A DNA stretch of 64,000 nt. Origin: Microvirga guangxiensis (GTDB taxonomy: Bacteria > Pseudomonadota > Alphaproteobacteria > Rhizobiales > Beijerinckiaceae). The stretch's first letter is position 1; every line of letters starts with the position of its first letter. The stretch lies in NCBI RefSeq assembly GCF_900102135.1, contig NZ_FMVJ01000005.1:398736-462735 (forward strand), read 5' to 3'. Under the pieces are notes generated by a model. That model searched no databases and had not been told where the DNA came from. It saw nothing but the letters and a program-made list of their open reading frames with translations. Both the position numbers and the translations under genes were made by a program. Positions 1-8,631 of this stretch are shown here, piece by piece.

Positions 1-582
1 TCCTAGGAAAGATCCGCCCCGTCCGCCGACACCTTCTGCTAGGCGTGCGACATCAGAATAATCGCCGATGCCAAGATCCTGCTCAGATCGCAGCGAGTAA
101 ACCTGAGCTACTGCACCCCAAAAACGTTTATCATCCCGAAACGCTTCAGGCTGCCAGCAGCTTTCAGGAGATGCGATCAGAGTGGCTTCCAAATCACCGA
201 CTTGGAGAAGGTGATAACCCATAGGCAGGGCAGGGAGCTGCAACGCAGTCTCTCCCTTTGTGAGCATACCTTCATGCTGAGTTCCATCTTCCTCGGTAAT
301 TCTCCATTGAGCAGGTCCAAGCTCACCCTGCAGCGGGATCGCGGATAAACTTCCAGAGAGAGCGGTGATGACACTAGGAAGCGGACTGCTCTTCAGCTTC
401 TCCAGTCGAGCAAGGCTCTGCTGCGCTTCAGCTTCTGACCCGGTGCCGAGACCTAATGCGGCCAGAATAGCGTTTCGCGTTTCCTCGCTAGTCTCGATCC
501 TTCTGCCGAAAGCATCTGCATAATTCGGGGAAATCCCGACAAGTCCGGCCATGCGTTCTAGGAGAGCATCCAGCTTGCTCAT
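1..582 (-). CDS. malQ: 4-alpha-glucanotransferase (amylomaltase), N-terminal fragment
   Basis: Reading leftward from an ATG at 582 there is an open frame of 194 codons that runs off the left edge, so only the N-terminus is present. It begins MSKLDALLERMAGLVGISPNY and, near residues 155-175, contains WGAVAQVYSLRSEQDLGIGD, the substrate-loop signature of MalQ (family form: QLYSLRSxxxWGIGDFxDL). MalQ transfers glucan segments between maltodextrins in the cytoplasm. Its ATG overlaps the treZ stop codon (ATGA at 582-579), so the two genes are translationally coupled in one operon. The substrates match the neighbours: debranched glucan is trimmed for trehalose synthesis. The family call is firm; the catalytic residues lie outside the window. 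Confidence 0.9.
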   Translation of the reverse strand, partial: MSKLDALLERMAGLVGISPNYADAFGRRIETSEETRNAILAALGLGTGSEAEAQQSLARLEKLKSSPLPSVITALSGSLSAIPLQGELGPAQWRITEEDGTQHEGMLTKGETALQLPALPMGYHLLQVGDLEATLIASPESCWQPEAFRDDKRFWGAVAQVYSLRSEQDLGIGDYSDVARLAEGVGGRGGSFLG

Positions 583-2399
583 GCGGATGCCTCTTTCATG
601 ATGATTCCATTCCACGGTTTGAGCTGAATAGTACCATTGGCGAGTGCGTGATCCGCATTGGACCAGAGCAATCGTGCGCCGCCACTGCCAATGTCAGATG
701 AAACAGGTTCCTCACCGAAGTTCGCAAGAATGCGAAGGCTTCCTTTCTCGAAGATCCAGACTACATCGAGAATGCTCTGAGACGTGGCATAGCGTGAGCC
801 GCGATACTCGCTCTTGAGCAAAGGCACGATCTCGTCCTTCCTCAGCTGCAGCAAGCGTTTTGTCTCAACTAATGCTTCTCGATGAGGCTGGCGGCTGATC
901 TCTGTCCAATCGAGTTTCGAACGTTCGAAGGTTGCTCTGTCCGTTGGATCGGGAATGTTCTTGGCGGTCTCAGGATCGGAGAAGGCTTTGAAATGCCTGA
1001 ACTCGCCTCGGCGCCCTTCGCAGACGGCTTTGGCAAGGTCCGGATCCGCCTCGAAATCGACGAAGAATTGGAACGGTGACGATGCAGCCCATTCCTCGCC
1101 CATGAATATCAACGGAATATGCGGCGAAAGAAGGAAGACGGACTGCGCCAGTCCAAGACGGTCAGGAGGAATGAGGTGAGAGAGACGCTCACCGAACGCA
1201 CGGTTCCCGACCTGATCATGATTCTGGAGAAATGATACAAACGCTGCCGGCGGCAGATGTGCCGATGGCTCTCCGCGGATGACGCCAGGTTTGTGAGCAG
1301 AAGGGTCGCCTTGATAGGCAAAGCCTTCCGCAAGCGCGCGACCCAGGCGCGCGAGAGGTGCATCAGCATAATCCTCGTAATAGCCTTCGTTTTCGCCGGT
1401 CAGCAGAGCGTGCCAGGAATTATGGATGTCATCGGCCCATTGGGCTGTGTGGAAGCGTGGGCGTCCACTGGAGTCCCGCTCAAGCCAGCGCGCCTGATTG
1501 GCTTCGTTCTCCAGGACAAGATGGATCCGGCGCCCGGGAAAGTTTTGACGGATGCGCGTAGAAAGCTCTTCGAGAAAATGGAGTTCACTATCGTCGACGA
1601 TGGCGTGGACTGCATCGAACCGCAATCCGTCGAAGTGATACTCAGCCAGCCAATACAGCGCATTGTGAATGAAGAAGTCGCGGACTGTACTGCTTTCGTT
1701 ACCATCCACGTTGATCCCCGCGCCCCATGGTGTCGGATGCCGTTCCGTGAAGAAGGATTTCGCATAGGCATGGAGATAATTCCCGGAAGGGCCGAAATGG
1801 TTATAGACCACATCGAGGAACATCATCATTCCGAGTTGATGAGCGCGGTCGATGAGACGCTTCAGATCGTCAGGCTCGCCATAGGCGGCATCGGGAGCGT
1901 AGGGCAACACCCCGTCATAGCCCCAGTTGCGACGACCGGGAAACTCTCCGATCGGCATTAGCTCGATCGCGGTGATCCCTAGATCGCGCAGTGCTTCGAG
2001 TTTAGTCATGAGACCGGCATATGTCCCTTCAGGACTTGCCGTGCCCACGTGCACTTCATAAACAATCGCCTCTTCCCAAGGGCGCCCCGACCAAGATTGA
2101 TCTCCCCACTCATACGAGTGAGGATCGACTACGCGACTTTGCCCATGCACATCGTCTGGCTGGAAGCGGGAGGCTGGATCGGGCACGATCAGATTCCCGT
2201 CGATCTTATATCCGTAGAGGTTTCCGGGCTGAGCTTCTGGGGTTAAGAGGCGATACCAACCATCGCCGCCCCTATCCATAGTATGCTCAGCCCCGTTGAG
2301 AACGAGCCTGACGTCCGCTGCCGTCGGCGCCCACAGCGCAAAGCGCACACCTTCACTGGTGACTTCAGCCCCAAAAGGCATCGGGTGAATTCGCCGCAT
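579..2399 (-). CDS. treZ: malto-oligosyltrehalose trehalohydrolase
   Basis: TreZ hydrolyses maltooligosyl-trehalose to release trehalose in the TreY/TreZ pathway. It is a GH13 enzyme: an N-terminal beta-sandwich (about 1-95) precedes a barrel holding the nucleophile Asp262 in DGLRFDAVHA, the acid Glu297 in LVLENEAN and Asp395 in QNHDQVGNR (numbered from the chosen start). I chose the ATG at 2399 (MRRIHPMPFG, 606 aa) because GGAG lies 5 nt upstream. An in-frame start at 2447 would add 16 residues without a better ribosome site. It overlaps malQ by 4 nt and diverges from glgA. The partner treY is not in the window and may lie to the left of malQ. Confidence 0.93.
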   Translation of the reverse strand: MRRIHPMPFGAEVTSEGVRFALWAPTAADVRLVLNGAEHTMDRGGDGWYRLLTPEAQPGNLYGYKIDGNLIVPDPASRFQPDDVHGQSRVVDPHSYEWGDQSWSGRPWEEAIVYEVHVGTASPEGTYAGLMTKLEALRDLGITAIELMPIGEFPGRRNWGYDGVLPYAPDAAYGEPDDLKRLIDRAHQLGMMMFLDVVYNHFGPSGNYLHAYAKSFFTERHPTPWGAGINVDGNESSTVRDFFIHNALYWLAEYHFDGLRFDAVHAIVDDSELHFLEELSTRIRQNFPGRRIHLVLENEANQARWLERDSSGRPRFHTAQWADDIHNSWHALLTGENEGYYEDYADAPLARLGRALAEGFAYQGDPSAHKPGVIRGEPSAHLPPAAFVSFLQNHDQVGNRAFGERLSHLIPPDRLGLAQSVFLLSPHIPLIFMGEEWAASSPFQFFVDFEADPDLAKAVCEGRRGEFRHFKAFSDPETAKNIPDPTDRATFERSKLDWTEISRQPHREALVETKRLLQLRKDEIVPLLKSEYRGSRYATSQSILDVVWIFEKGSLRILANFGEEPVSSDIGSGGARLLWSNADHALANGTIQLKPWNGIIMKEASA

Positions 2400-2670
2400 G
2401 ATATCTCCAAAAGTTCGGGGCACATGCGAACGAGCTTCGCTATGCAAGGTTCCCGAGGGGCCCGAAAAATATAGTCAAGCTTGTGTGGATCTTCTGCATG
2501 GTCGAAGACTCAGATGAGTAGATAGGTGAAGCTCGGCAATAGGGCGGCAGAGGGACCGGGTAGCCAAAAATATCCGAAATTTTCTGCGGAACCTTCTCGA
2601 CCTTTACGCGTTAAAAGCCCGACCTTCTGTAGGCGCGAGGGGTCACTGGGGAGCGCGCCATCGTGGTAAC

Positions 2671-4200
2671 ATGTTGGAAACACTTCACTCGGAAGCCGGT
2701 GCGGCTTTCGCGACGATTTCACATGCCGATCTGCATTCTGATCGTCGGCCTTCGATTTCAGTAGTACGCAAGCAATCCATCCTTTTCGTCACCTCTGAGA
2801 TAGCCGATTACATCAAAGCCGGCGGTCTCGGTGAGGTGTCTGCGGCATTGCCCCGCGCACTGCGGCACAGCTACGATGTGCGCATCCTCATACCTGGCTA
2901 TCGTCAGGTGCTCTCACAGATTGGAGCTGTTGAAGAAATTGCTCGCCTTCCGGCATCCTTCGGAATTCCGGAGTGCGGTCTGGGGCGTGGCACGACCAAG
3001 GACGGGCTGACCGTCTACGTACTCTTGTGTCCGGAATTGTATGAGCGCGACGGCTCGCCCTATGTGGATTCCTTCGGGCAGGATTGGAGCGACAATGATA
3101 TCCGCTTCGCGCGCCTTGGCTTGGCCGCGGCTGACATCGCTTGTGGAAATGGCGATCCGCTGTGGCAAGCAGACCTGCTGCACCTTAATGACTGGCCATC
3201 GGGTCTGGCGGCCGCTTATCTCGCATGGCGTGGTCAGCACATCCCGACAATCCTGACCATTCACAATCTTGCTTATCAGGGACTGTTCGAACGCGATCGT
3301 CTGCCGAGCCTTGGCATCCCCGATGCTGCGTTTCATATCAACGGTGTTGAATTCTACGGCAAGCTGTCTTTCCTGAAGGCAGGAATCTTCTATGCCTCGC
3401 ACATCACCACAGTGAGCTCGACATATGCCCAGGAGATCACGCGACCTGAATTCGGCTGCGGTCTCGATGGGCTTTTGCGGACCCGTGCAAGACAGGGCCG
3501 CCTGGATGGTATCATCAACGGGATCGATCCGAGCTGGGATCCGAGCAAGGATCCGTATCTGGTCAGCCGGTTTTCCGCAGAAAATTTTCGCGGGAAGCGC
3601 GCGAATGCCAACACCGTTCGCAAGAGCTTTGGGCTCGCTCTTTCCAACGGACCTTTGTTCGCTGTCGTGTCGCGCCTCGTCCATCAGAAGGGCGTCGATC
3701 TTGCTATTTCCGCAGCTGAAACAATTGTGTCGCAGGGTGGCCAAATCGCGGTTATCGGGCAGGGGGAGGCACGGTTCGAGGCTGAACTTCAAGCCTTGGC
3801 TCGGCGCCATCAGGGCTCCGTCGGCGTCAGGATCGGTTACGACGAAGGCGATGCGCGTCGCATGTATGCTGGCAGCGATTTCCTTCTCATGCCATCACGC
3901 TTTGAGCCATGCGGCCTGAGCCAAATGTATGCGCAGCGTTTCGGCTCTCTGCCGATTGCCCATAGAACCGGCGGCTTGGCGGATACCATCGAAGACGGCG
4001 TCAATGGGTTCCTCTTCGGCGAACCCTGTCTCCATCGGTTTACGGATGCCATCAAGAGAGGGCTTGATGCATTTCGCTCAAGGCCGCGCCTCTCCGCTAT
4101 GCGGCGAGCAGCAATGAAGAGGCCTCATGGCTGGGATAGTTCCGCTTCCAAGTACAAGGAGGTTTACGAGCGCGCCTGCCAGACTGCAGCTTGGGCCTAA
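2671..4200 (+). CDS. glgA: glycogen synthase (ADP-glucose glucosyltransferase)
   Basis: This is a GT5 glycogen synthase that elongates alpha-1,4-glucan from ADP-glucose in the cytoplasm. The N-terminal KAGGLGEV (K49 onward) is the ADP-glucose-binding KxGGL motif, and the C-terminal lobe has PSRFEPCGLSQMYAQRFG and the following TGGLADTI segment typical of GlgA. At 509 aa it is about 30 residues longer than usual, all at the N-terminus before SILFVTSE. No strong ribosome site precedes the ATG (GGAG lies about 17 nt away), so the true start could differ, but no alternative ATG is in frame nearby. It diverges from treZ-malQ, which links glycogen storage with trehalose formation. Confidence 0.93.
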   Translation: MLETLHSEAGAAFATISHADLHSDRRPSISVVRKQSILFVTSEIADYIKAGGLGEVSAALPRALRHSYDVRILIPGYRQVLSQIGAVEEIARLPASFGIPECGLGRGTTKDGLTVYVLLCPELYERDGSPYVDSFGQDWSDNDIRFARLGLAAADIACGNGDPLWQADLLHLNDWPSGLAAAYLAWRGQHIPTILTIHNLAYQGLFERDRLPSLGIPDAAFHINGVEFYGKLSFLKAGIFYASHITTVSSTYAQEITRPEFGCGLDGLLRTRARQGRLDGIINGIDPSWDPSKDPYLVSRFSAENFRGKRANANTVRKSFGLALSNGPLFAVVSRLVHQKGVDLAISAAETIVSQGGQIAVIGQGEARFEAELQALARRHQGSVGVRIGYDEGDARRMYAGSDFLLMPSRFEPCGLSQMYAQRFGSLPIAHRTGGLADTIEDGVNGFLFGEPCLHRFTDAIKRGLDAFRSRPRLSAMRRAAMKRPHGWDSSASKYKEVYERACQTAAWA

Positions 4201-4223
4201 CATCTAGGAACTGTAAACAGAGG

Positions 4224-4252
4224 GCGGGGCCAAGAGAAAGTGTCCCGCTTTA
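4224..4252 (+). terminator. possible terminator after glgA
   Basis: GCGGG (4224-4228) pairs with CCCGC (4244-4248) around a 15-nt loop and is followed by TTTAG, 24 nt after the glgA stop codon. The stem is short and the T-run weak, so this is only a tentative intrinsic terminator. Confidence 0.35.
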
Positions 4253-5059
4253 GATATCTGCTAGGCCATCAAGGTTTTGCTAGGTAGCACGAAACCAAGG
4301 ATGTGCTGATGCGGGTCTTCACCTGCTTTTATGTTCGGCAGATGGTCTATTGCTCGAGTGTATTGAACACACTCATTCTGGCTAAAATTATTCCTGCCAA
4401 ATTCCGCCGCAATTTGTCGACCGGAATGGACTGCCATTGCGGGCTGCTGGATTGATGCGGTCGCCGTGAATAAGTCTGGCTTTATGCTTTAGGTCGCCCG
4501 GATCTTTGGTAATCGGTGATTGATGAGGCGGAATGCTGGAAGGCGTTTGTCCAGACTCTCACGAAATCAACTTCCAATTAGTTTATCGTCCTCCAAGGCT
4601 CTAGAGAAGGAGTCTAGGGGCAGCGATACCTGCCTTTCACTGAAGTTTTATTGCATTATCGCACAGGGAGCGTCGGATTCTCCCTCTCAAATGCCTATGG
4701 ACTTGTCAGTAAGAATACAACATACAGAGCATTAATTTGCATGTATGCAAGCGAAGTGTGCGCCACAGCCTGTGTAACTATGAAACATATTGTGCCAAGT
4801 TAGCTAGGTCTGAGAGCGGGTCAAAATCCGTATAAGTCCTATCTGGCGCAGTCGCTGCGTTTCATGGAGATTGAGTTGGGAGCAAGACTGAACTCTCAAG
4901 GCGAGGAGCCTAATGTTAGATTCCGAAGGGCATTCTAGAGTTCTTGCAAATATGCGCTTAATAGAAACCATCGGACAACTTGGAACAATGTATCTTATTG
5001 CTATCGATGCTTAAGGTGCGGCAAGTTGAAACAGGTAATTATAAAGAATTGATTTTTAT

Positions 5060-5082
5060 CCTGTCCTTGTCGATCAGACAGG
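5060..5082. promoter_or_regulatory. inverted repeat just upstream of the response regulator
   Basis: CCTGTC (5060-5065) and GACAGG (5077-5082) form a 6-bp inverted repeat with an 11-nt spacer, ending 23 nt before the ATG at 5106 and 10 nt before the GGGGGGAG ribosome site. It could be an operator or a leader hairpin; the sequence alone does not decide. Confidence 0.3.
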
Positions 5083-5105
5083 GTTTATAACAGGGGGGAG
5101 TATTG

Positions 5106-5834
5106 ATGGGGGCGCCTGCGCGCATCGGCCTAGTCGCCGATGATGATGCGTATTTTAGGATGGCTGCCGGGGCTATCTTGAGCCGGCAATTCGGCTTCTC
5201 GACAATCATAGAAGCCGGTTCTTTTGATGAGGCGCTCGAGCGATTAGGGGAGAATTCCCATATCGATATCGCCTTGTTCGATCTTTCCATGCCTGGAATG
5301 AGAACGCCTACCAACTTGCGCGCAGTTCGAGAGTGCTTTCCCAGCGCCAAGGTGGGGGTGATTTCCGCATCAAGCAACCGTCGCAACATTCTTCTCGCTC
5401 TGGAAGCGGGTGTGCATGGTTACATGCTCAAGAGCCTGAGCATCACTGATCTTGCTGCGGCTCTTCAGACGATCTTCAATGGCGGGATCTATGTCCCTCC
5501 ATGCTTGGCCGATATCTCCTCTGCAGTCGAAACCTCCGATGAAGAAACGAGCAGGTTCCTCGTTGAAAAGGCGGAGCCTTCTTCTGCTCATGTTACAGAA
5601 CCTATGGAGGCGTCAAGCCCGTTAACCCCGCGACAACGGGATGTCCTCGATCTGCTCGTAAAAGGAAAGACGAATAAGGAAATCGCGCTGGCTCTAGGAT
5701 TGGGCGAGGGGACGGTGAAAATCCATATGGCGGCAATCTTTCGGTATTTCGGCGTCAACAATCGTGCTGCAGCTGCCGTGGCTGGCGCGCGCCCTTACCC
5801 TAATCGCAGTCGTAACCTGATGAGCAGCACATAG
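5106..5834 (+). CDS. NarL/FixJ-family (LuxR-type) response regulator
   Basis: This is a 242-aa DNA-binding response regulator. The receiver domain (about 5-120) has the acidic pair DDD at 12-14, the phospho-acceptor Asp59 in LFDLSMPGM and a conserved Lys in GYMLKS. An acidic/Ser-rich linker leads to a C-terminal LuxR helix-turn-helix (about 178-230) with LTPRQRDVLDLLVKGKTNKE and the recognition-helix region EGTVKIHMAAI. The ATG at 5106 was preferred over the upstream TTG at 5103 because GGGGGGAG lies 5 nt before it. It is followed 43 nt later by a hybrid histidine kinase, its probable partner. Lying directly beside the Tad pilus locus, it is a plausible regulator of those genes; that is inference. 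Confidence 0.9.
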   Translation: MGAPARIGLVADDDAYFRMAAGAILSRQFGFSTIIEAGSFDEALERLGENSHIDIALFDLSMPGMRTPTNLRAVRECFPSAKVGVISASSNRRNILLALEAGVHGYMLKSLSITDLAAALQTIFNGGIYVPPCLADISSAVETSDEETSRFLVEKAEPSSAHVTEPMEASSPLTPRQRDVLDLLVKGKTNKEIALALGLGEGTVKIHMAAIFRYFGVNNRAAAAVAGARPYPNRSRNLMSST

Positions 5835-5877
5835 CCCCCATCAAGGTATGTGATGACGGTGATTGGAGTAAACTGAC

Positions 5878-8508
5878 ATGATGCGTGCGGGCGCGAGGTT
5901 CCTTAAGCTGCCTCGAGATAGCCTGATCTGGCGTTTCCTTCTGATTGGCATCGCCGCTTTGGCGCCTTTGAGCGCAGCCCTCGTGCAGTTCGCGAGCGAT
6001 GAGCGCAAGCTCGCTATCGAAGCCACGCGTGAGAGAGCCGATATCCTCATCACATATGCTGTCGAACGGCAAAGCCGCGCAATCGAGGAAGCCGAGGGAA
6101 TCCTGCATCATCTCAGCGAGACGCCGGCTTTACGAGCTGGAGGTCCCGAATGCGTCAGCGCGGTTCAGCGGCATTTCGGCATGTATCGGTGGATGACATC
6201 GCTGCGCGTAACGGATCTCCAGGGGAATGAGATCTGTGGCGCGCATGCCCAGGATCAAGCCGCGGATGCTCTCAGGCGAGACCTCCTCGCACGTGTCCTT
6301 AAGGGTGAGGCATTTGCCTTGAGCGAGTTGAGCGCCAGTGCCGTCACAGGGGAGGTCAGGTTAACTGCTGCCATGCCGGTGCTCGATGGGGGACAGATTG
6401 CTGCGGTGGTTTCCGCAGAGATCGATCCAGGAATTTTGGATGAGCGCTCCGTTAAGGAACTGAACTCGAACCTTGACGTCAATATGCTCGTCATTGACCG
6501 CAACGGATCGCTTGTCGCGCATCACCCGCCTAGAAATGAGCTGGTTGGCCGTAATTTGCAGAGCCATGAGGTGGTCAGCAAGGCTCTAGGCGGAATTCAA
6601 GGTGGCTCTGAACTGGATGACCTCTCAGGTGTGCCGCGCCTGTTCGTATTCAGGATGCTGCCAGGAACGGACGCCATTCTAGCCGTGGGCCTGAGCAGGG
6701 CATCGGTGATCGGGCCAATCGATGAGGCGCTGCGCTACCGGCTGTTCCTGATCCTTGTCATTATAGGCGGATCCTTGCTGTTGGGCATGCTGGGCGTCGA
6801 GGGACTCATTCTACGGCCCTTGCGTGGTCTGGTGCAGACAGCGGAGGCGCTCGAACATGGGGACTTCAACGTAAGCTCGTCCTATAAGGGATCCGGCGAG
6901 GTTCGCATCCTGGAACGCGCTTTCAACCGCATGGCGAAGGCTGTCGCGGATCGAGAGAAAGAGCTGACTGCGGCCAAGGACTTGGCCGAGAGGGCTCTAG
7001 GCCAAGCCAATATCGCGAGCCAGGCAAAGACGAACTTCCTTGCCTCCATGAGCCATGAGATCCGAACTCCCTTGAATGGCATCATCGGCTACACTGAGCA
7101 GCTTCTCGATGAGAGGCTCAGCACGAAGCAGAGGCGTTATGCGGATCTGATCCAGGTTTCAGCCTCCGCGCTTCTGACAGTTGCAAACGACATCCTCGAC
7201 TTCTCCAGCATCGAGGCCGACCAGATTGCATTGCAGATCGAGCCGTTCTCGCTGATTTCTCTCGTCGACAATACGGTCTCCATCGTTACGAGCGGCGCAG
7301 GCAAGAAGGGCGTTCCAATTCGGATCGCGTGGGGCCAGAACATTCCCAAGATCGTTCTGGGCGATCAAGCACGGCTGCGGCAGGTGCTTCTGAACCTTCT
7401 GAACAACGCCGTGAAATTCACGCGAGAAGGTCACATCATCACGAGGATCGATTGTAAGGGCGCAACTCCATCAGGGGAGCTAATCCGGATCTCTATCAGC
7501 GATACCGGCATCGGTATCGCGCCGGAGCAGCATAGCCGTCTGTTCAAGCGCTTTTCTCAGGGTGATCCCTCCATTCGCCGGGAGTTTGGCGGTACCGGAC
7601 TAGGACTTGCCATTTCCAAGCGCCTTGTGGAGCTGATGGGAGGACAGATAGGGGTAGAGAGCGAGTTCGGGAAGGGCTCAACCTTCTGGATAGAACTGGT
7701 TCTGCCGCATGGGGAAATGCCGGTATCGCAATCGACACCGGCGGATATTCCGCTGACGACGAAGCAAGCTCGCGTTCTCATCGTGGAAGATGTGGATATC
7801 AACCGCGAGTTGGCGCAGACCTTGCTCGAAGCCGCAGGCCACACTGTGGATGTCGTCTCCAATGGCGAAGAAGCCATCGCGAGCATCAAAAGCCGATCAT
7901 ACGATCTCGTGCTGATGGATATTCAGATGCCGGGTATGGATGGCCTGACCGCCATACGTGCCATACGCGCGCTCGACCATCCATGCCGTAATGTCTTCGT
8001 CGCTGCGATGACCGCGAACGTTCTGCCGCAGCAGGTCCGTGACTGCCTGCAATCAGGATTCAATGATCATATCGGGAAGCCGATCCGGCGGGACGATCTG
8101 CTGCGAAAGATGAGCGAATGGCTTCCTTGCGCGGAAAACCACGTCGCTCCGGAAGCGAGCCCTTCCGACGGACATTTCTTTCAAGAGAAGCATTTCGCCG
8201 ATTTTCGCGATACCATCGGCGCGGAAGGAATTTCGCATTGGCTTCGGCGGCTCGATGAGCAGCTGAGGGCAACCTTTGCTTCTCAAGATTTCATGAGTTT
8301 GGAGCGCCGGGAAATCGCGAAGACGGCTCATGCGATCACATCACAAGCCGCTCTTCTGGGTTTCTCTGAGCTTGCAGAATTGTGTACTGCTCTCGAAAGG
8401 GAATGCGAAACCGGCGGCGATATATCCATGGCATTGAAGAGGGCATGTGAAGCGGCACGTGCTGCGCGGGATGTGATAGCCAGCTTGGACGAGGCTATGC
8501 CTGCATAG
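5878..8508 (+). CDS. membrane-bound hybrid sensor histidine kinase with receiver and Hpt domains
   Basis: This 876-aa multi-domain kinase contains, in order: a TM helix (17-39), a Cache-like periplasmic sensor region (about 40-285), a second TM helix (288-310) and HAMP (about 311-365). Then come HisKA with the phospho-acceptor His393 ([12 protein letters not shown]), HATPase_c ([23 protein letters not shown]), a receiver with Asp681 ([13 protein letters not shown]) and a C-terminal Hpt-like helix bundle with His818 ([10 protein letters not shown]). All phosphorelay residues are present, so it should run His-Asp-His and then phosphorylate a separate regulator, most simply the neighbouring NarL-type protein. 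The start has GGAG 9 nt upstream. The ligand cannot be deduced. Confidence 0.92.
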   Translation: MMRAGARFLKLPRDSLIWRFLLIGIAALAPLSAALVQFASDERKLAIEATRERADILITYAVERQSRAIEEAEGILHHLSETPALRAGGPECVSAVQRHFGMYRWMTSLRVTDLQGNEICGAHAQDQAADALRRDLLARVLKGEAFALSELSASAVTGEVRLTAAMPVLDGGQIAAVVSAEIDPGILDERSVKELNSNLDVNMLVIDRNGSLVAHHPPRNELVGRNLQSHEVVSKALGGIQGGSELDDLSGVPRLFVFRMLPGTDAILAVGLSRASVIGPIDEALRYRLFLILVIIGGSLLLGMLGVEGLILRPLRGLVQTAEALEHGDFNVSSSYKGSGEVRILERAFNRMAKAVADREKELTAAKDLAERALGQANIASQAKTNFLASMSHEIRTPLNGIIGYTEQLLDERLSTKQRRYADLIQVSASALLTVANDILDFSSIEADQIALQIEPFSLISLVDNTVSIVTSGAGKKGVPIRIAWGQNIPKIVLGDQARLRQVLLNLLNNAVKFTREGHIITRIDCKGATPSGELIRISISDTGIGIAPEQHSRLFKRFSQGDPSIRREFGGTGLGLAISKRLVELMGGQIGVESEFGKGSTFWIELVLPHGEMPVSQSTPADIPLTTKQARVLIVEDVDINRELAQTLLEAAGHTVDVVSNGEEAIASIKSRSYDLVLMDIQMPGMDGLTAIRAIRALDHPCRNVFVAAMTANVLPQQVRDCLQSGFNDHIGKPIRRDDLLRKMSEWLPCAENHVAPEASPSDGHFFQEKHFADFRDTIGAEGISHWLRRLDEQLRATFASQDFMSLERREIAKTAHAITSQAALLGFSELAELCTALERECETGGDISMALKRACEAARAARDVIASLDEAMPA

Positions 8509-8517
8509 CGCACGTGG

Positions 8518-8543
8518 CCTAGGCCATTCAGGCGAATGGAACC
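8518..8543 (-). promoter_or_regulatory. tad-locus palindromic motif, copy upstream of tadG-like gene
   Basis: CCATTC (8524-8529) and GAATGG (8534-8539) form a perfect inverted repeat with a 4-nt spacer, flanked by CCTAGG (8518-8523). Read on the minus strand it is GGTTCCATTCGCCTGAATGG followed by CCTAGG. It matches the motifs before the cpaF, flp and cpaC/tadD transcription units and lies 89-114 nt upstream of the ATG at 8632. The binding factor is unknown. Confidence 0.55.
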
Positions 8544-8631
8544 TTATCCTGAAATGGGCCAATCTGCCTGCTAACCTAGGCTGGCTTTAGGCGTGTAAGA
8601 GCCCCTGGAGCCGCCCAAGGAGAGCATGTGA

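Larger units (their letters stand above)
4201..5105. other. 0.9-kb region without a convincing gene
   Basis: Between glgA and the response regulator I see no coding sequence I can support; the longest frame (71 codons at 4520) has no ribosome site or recognisable motif. The stretch is visibly more AT-rich than its neighbours and contains CTAG seven times (near 4204, 4261, 4280, 4601, 4614, 4803 and 4934). It includes CTAGGCCATCAAGG at 4261, which read on the minus strand resembles the motif found upstream of the pilus genes. Small inverted repeats occur at 4356-4374 (GAGTGT/ACACTC) and 5060-5082 (CCTGTC/GACAGG). It could hold a promoter, a small RNA or the remnant of a lost gene. Confidence 0.5.

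Noticed and set aside
2914-3810. 298-codon minus-strand frame inside glgA
   Set aside because: Antisense shadow; glgA carries the full family signatures.
4520-4735. 71-codon plus-strand frame in the 4.2-5.1 kb gap
   Set aside because: No ribosome site and an arbitrary-looking composition; not supported as a gene.
4737-4750. TTGCATGTATGCAA near-palindrome as a possible operator
   Set aside because: A single short, AT-rich, imperfect palindrome with no second copy; too weak to list as a site.
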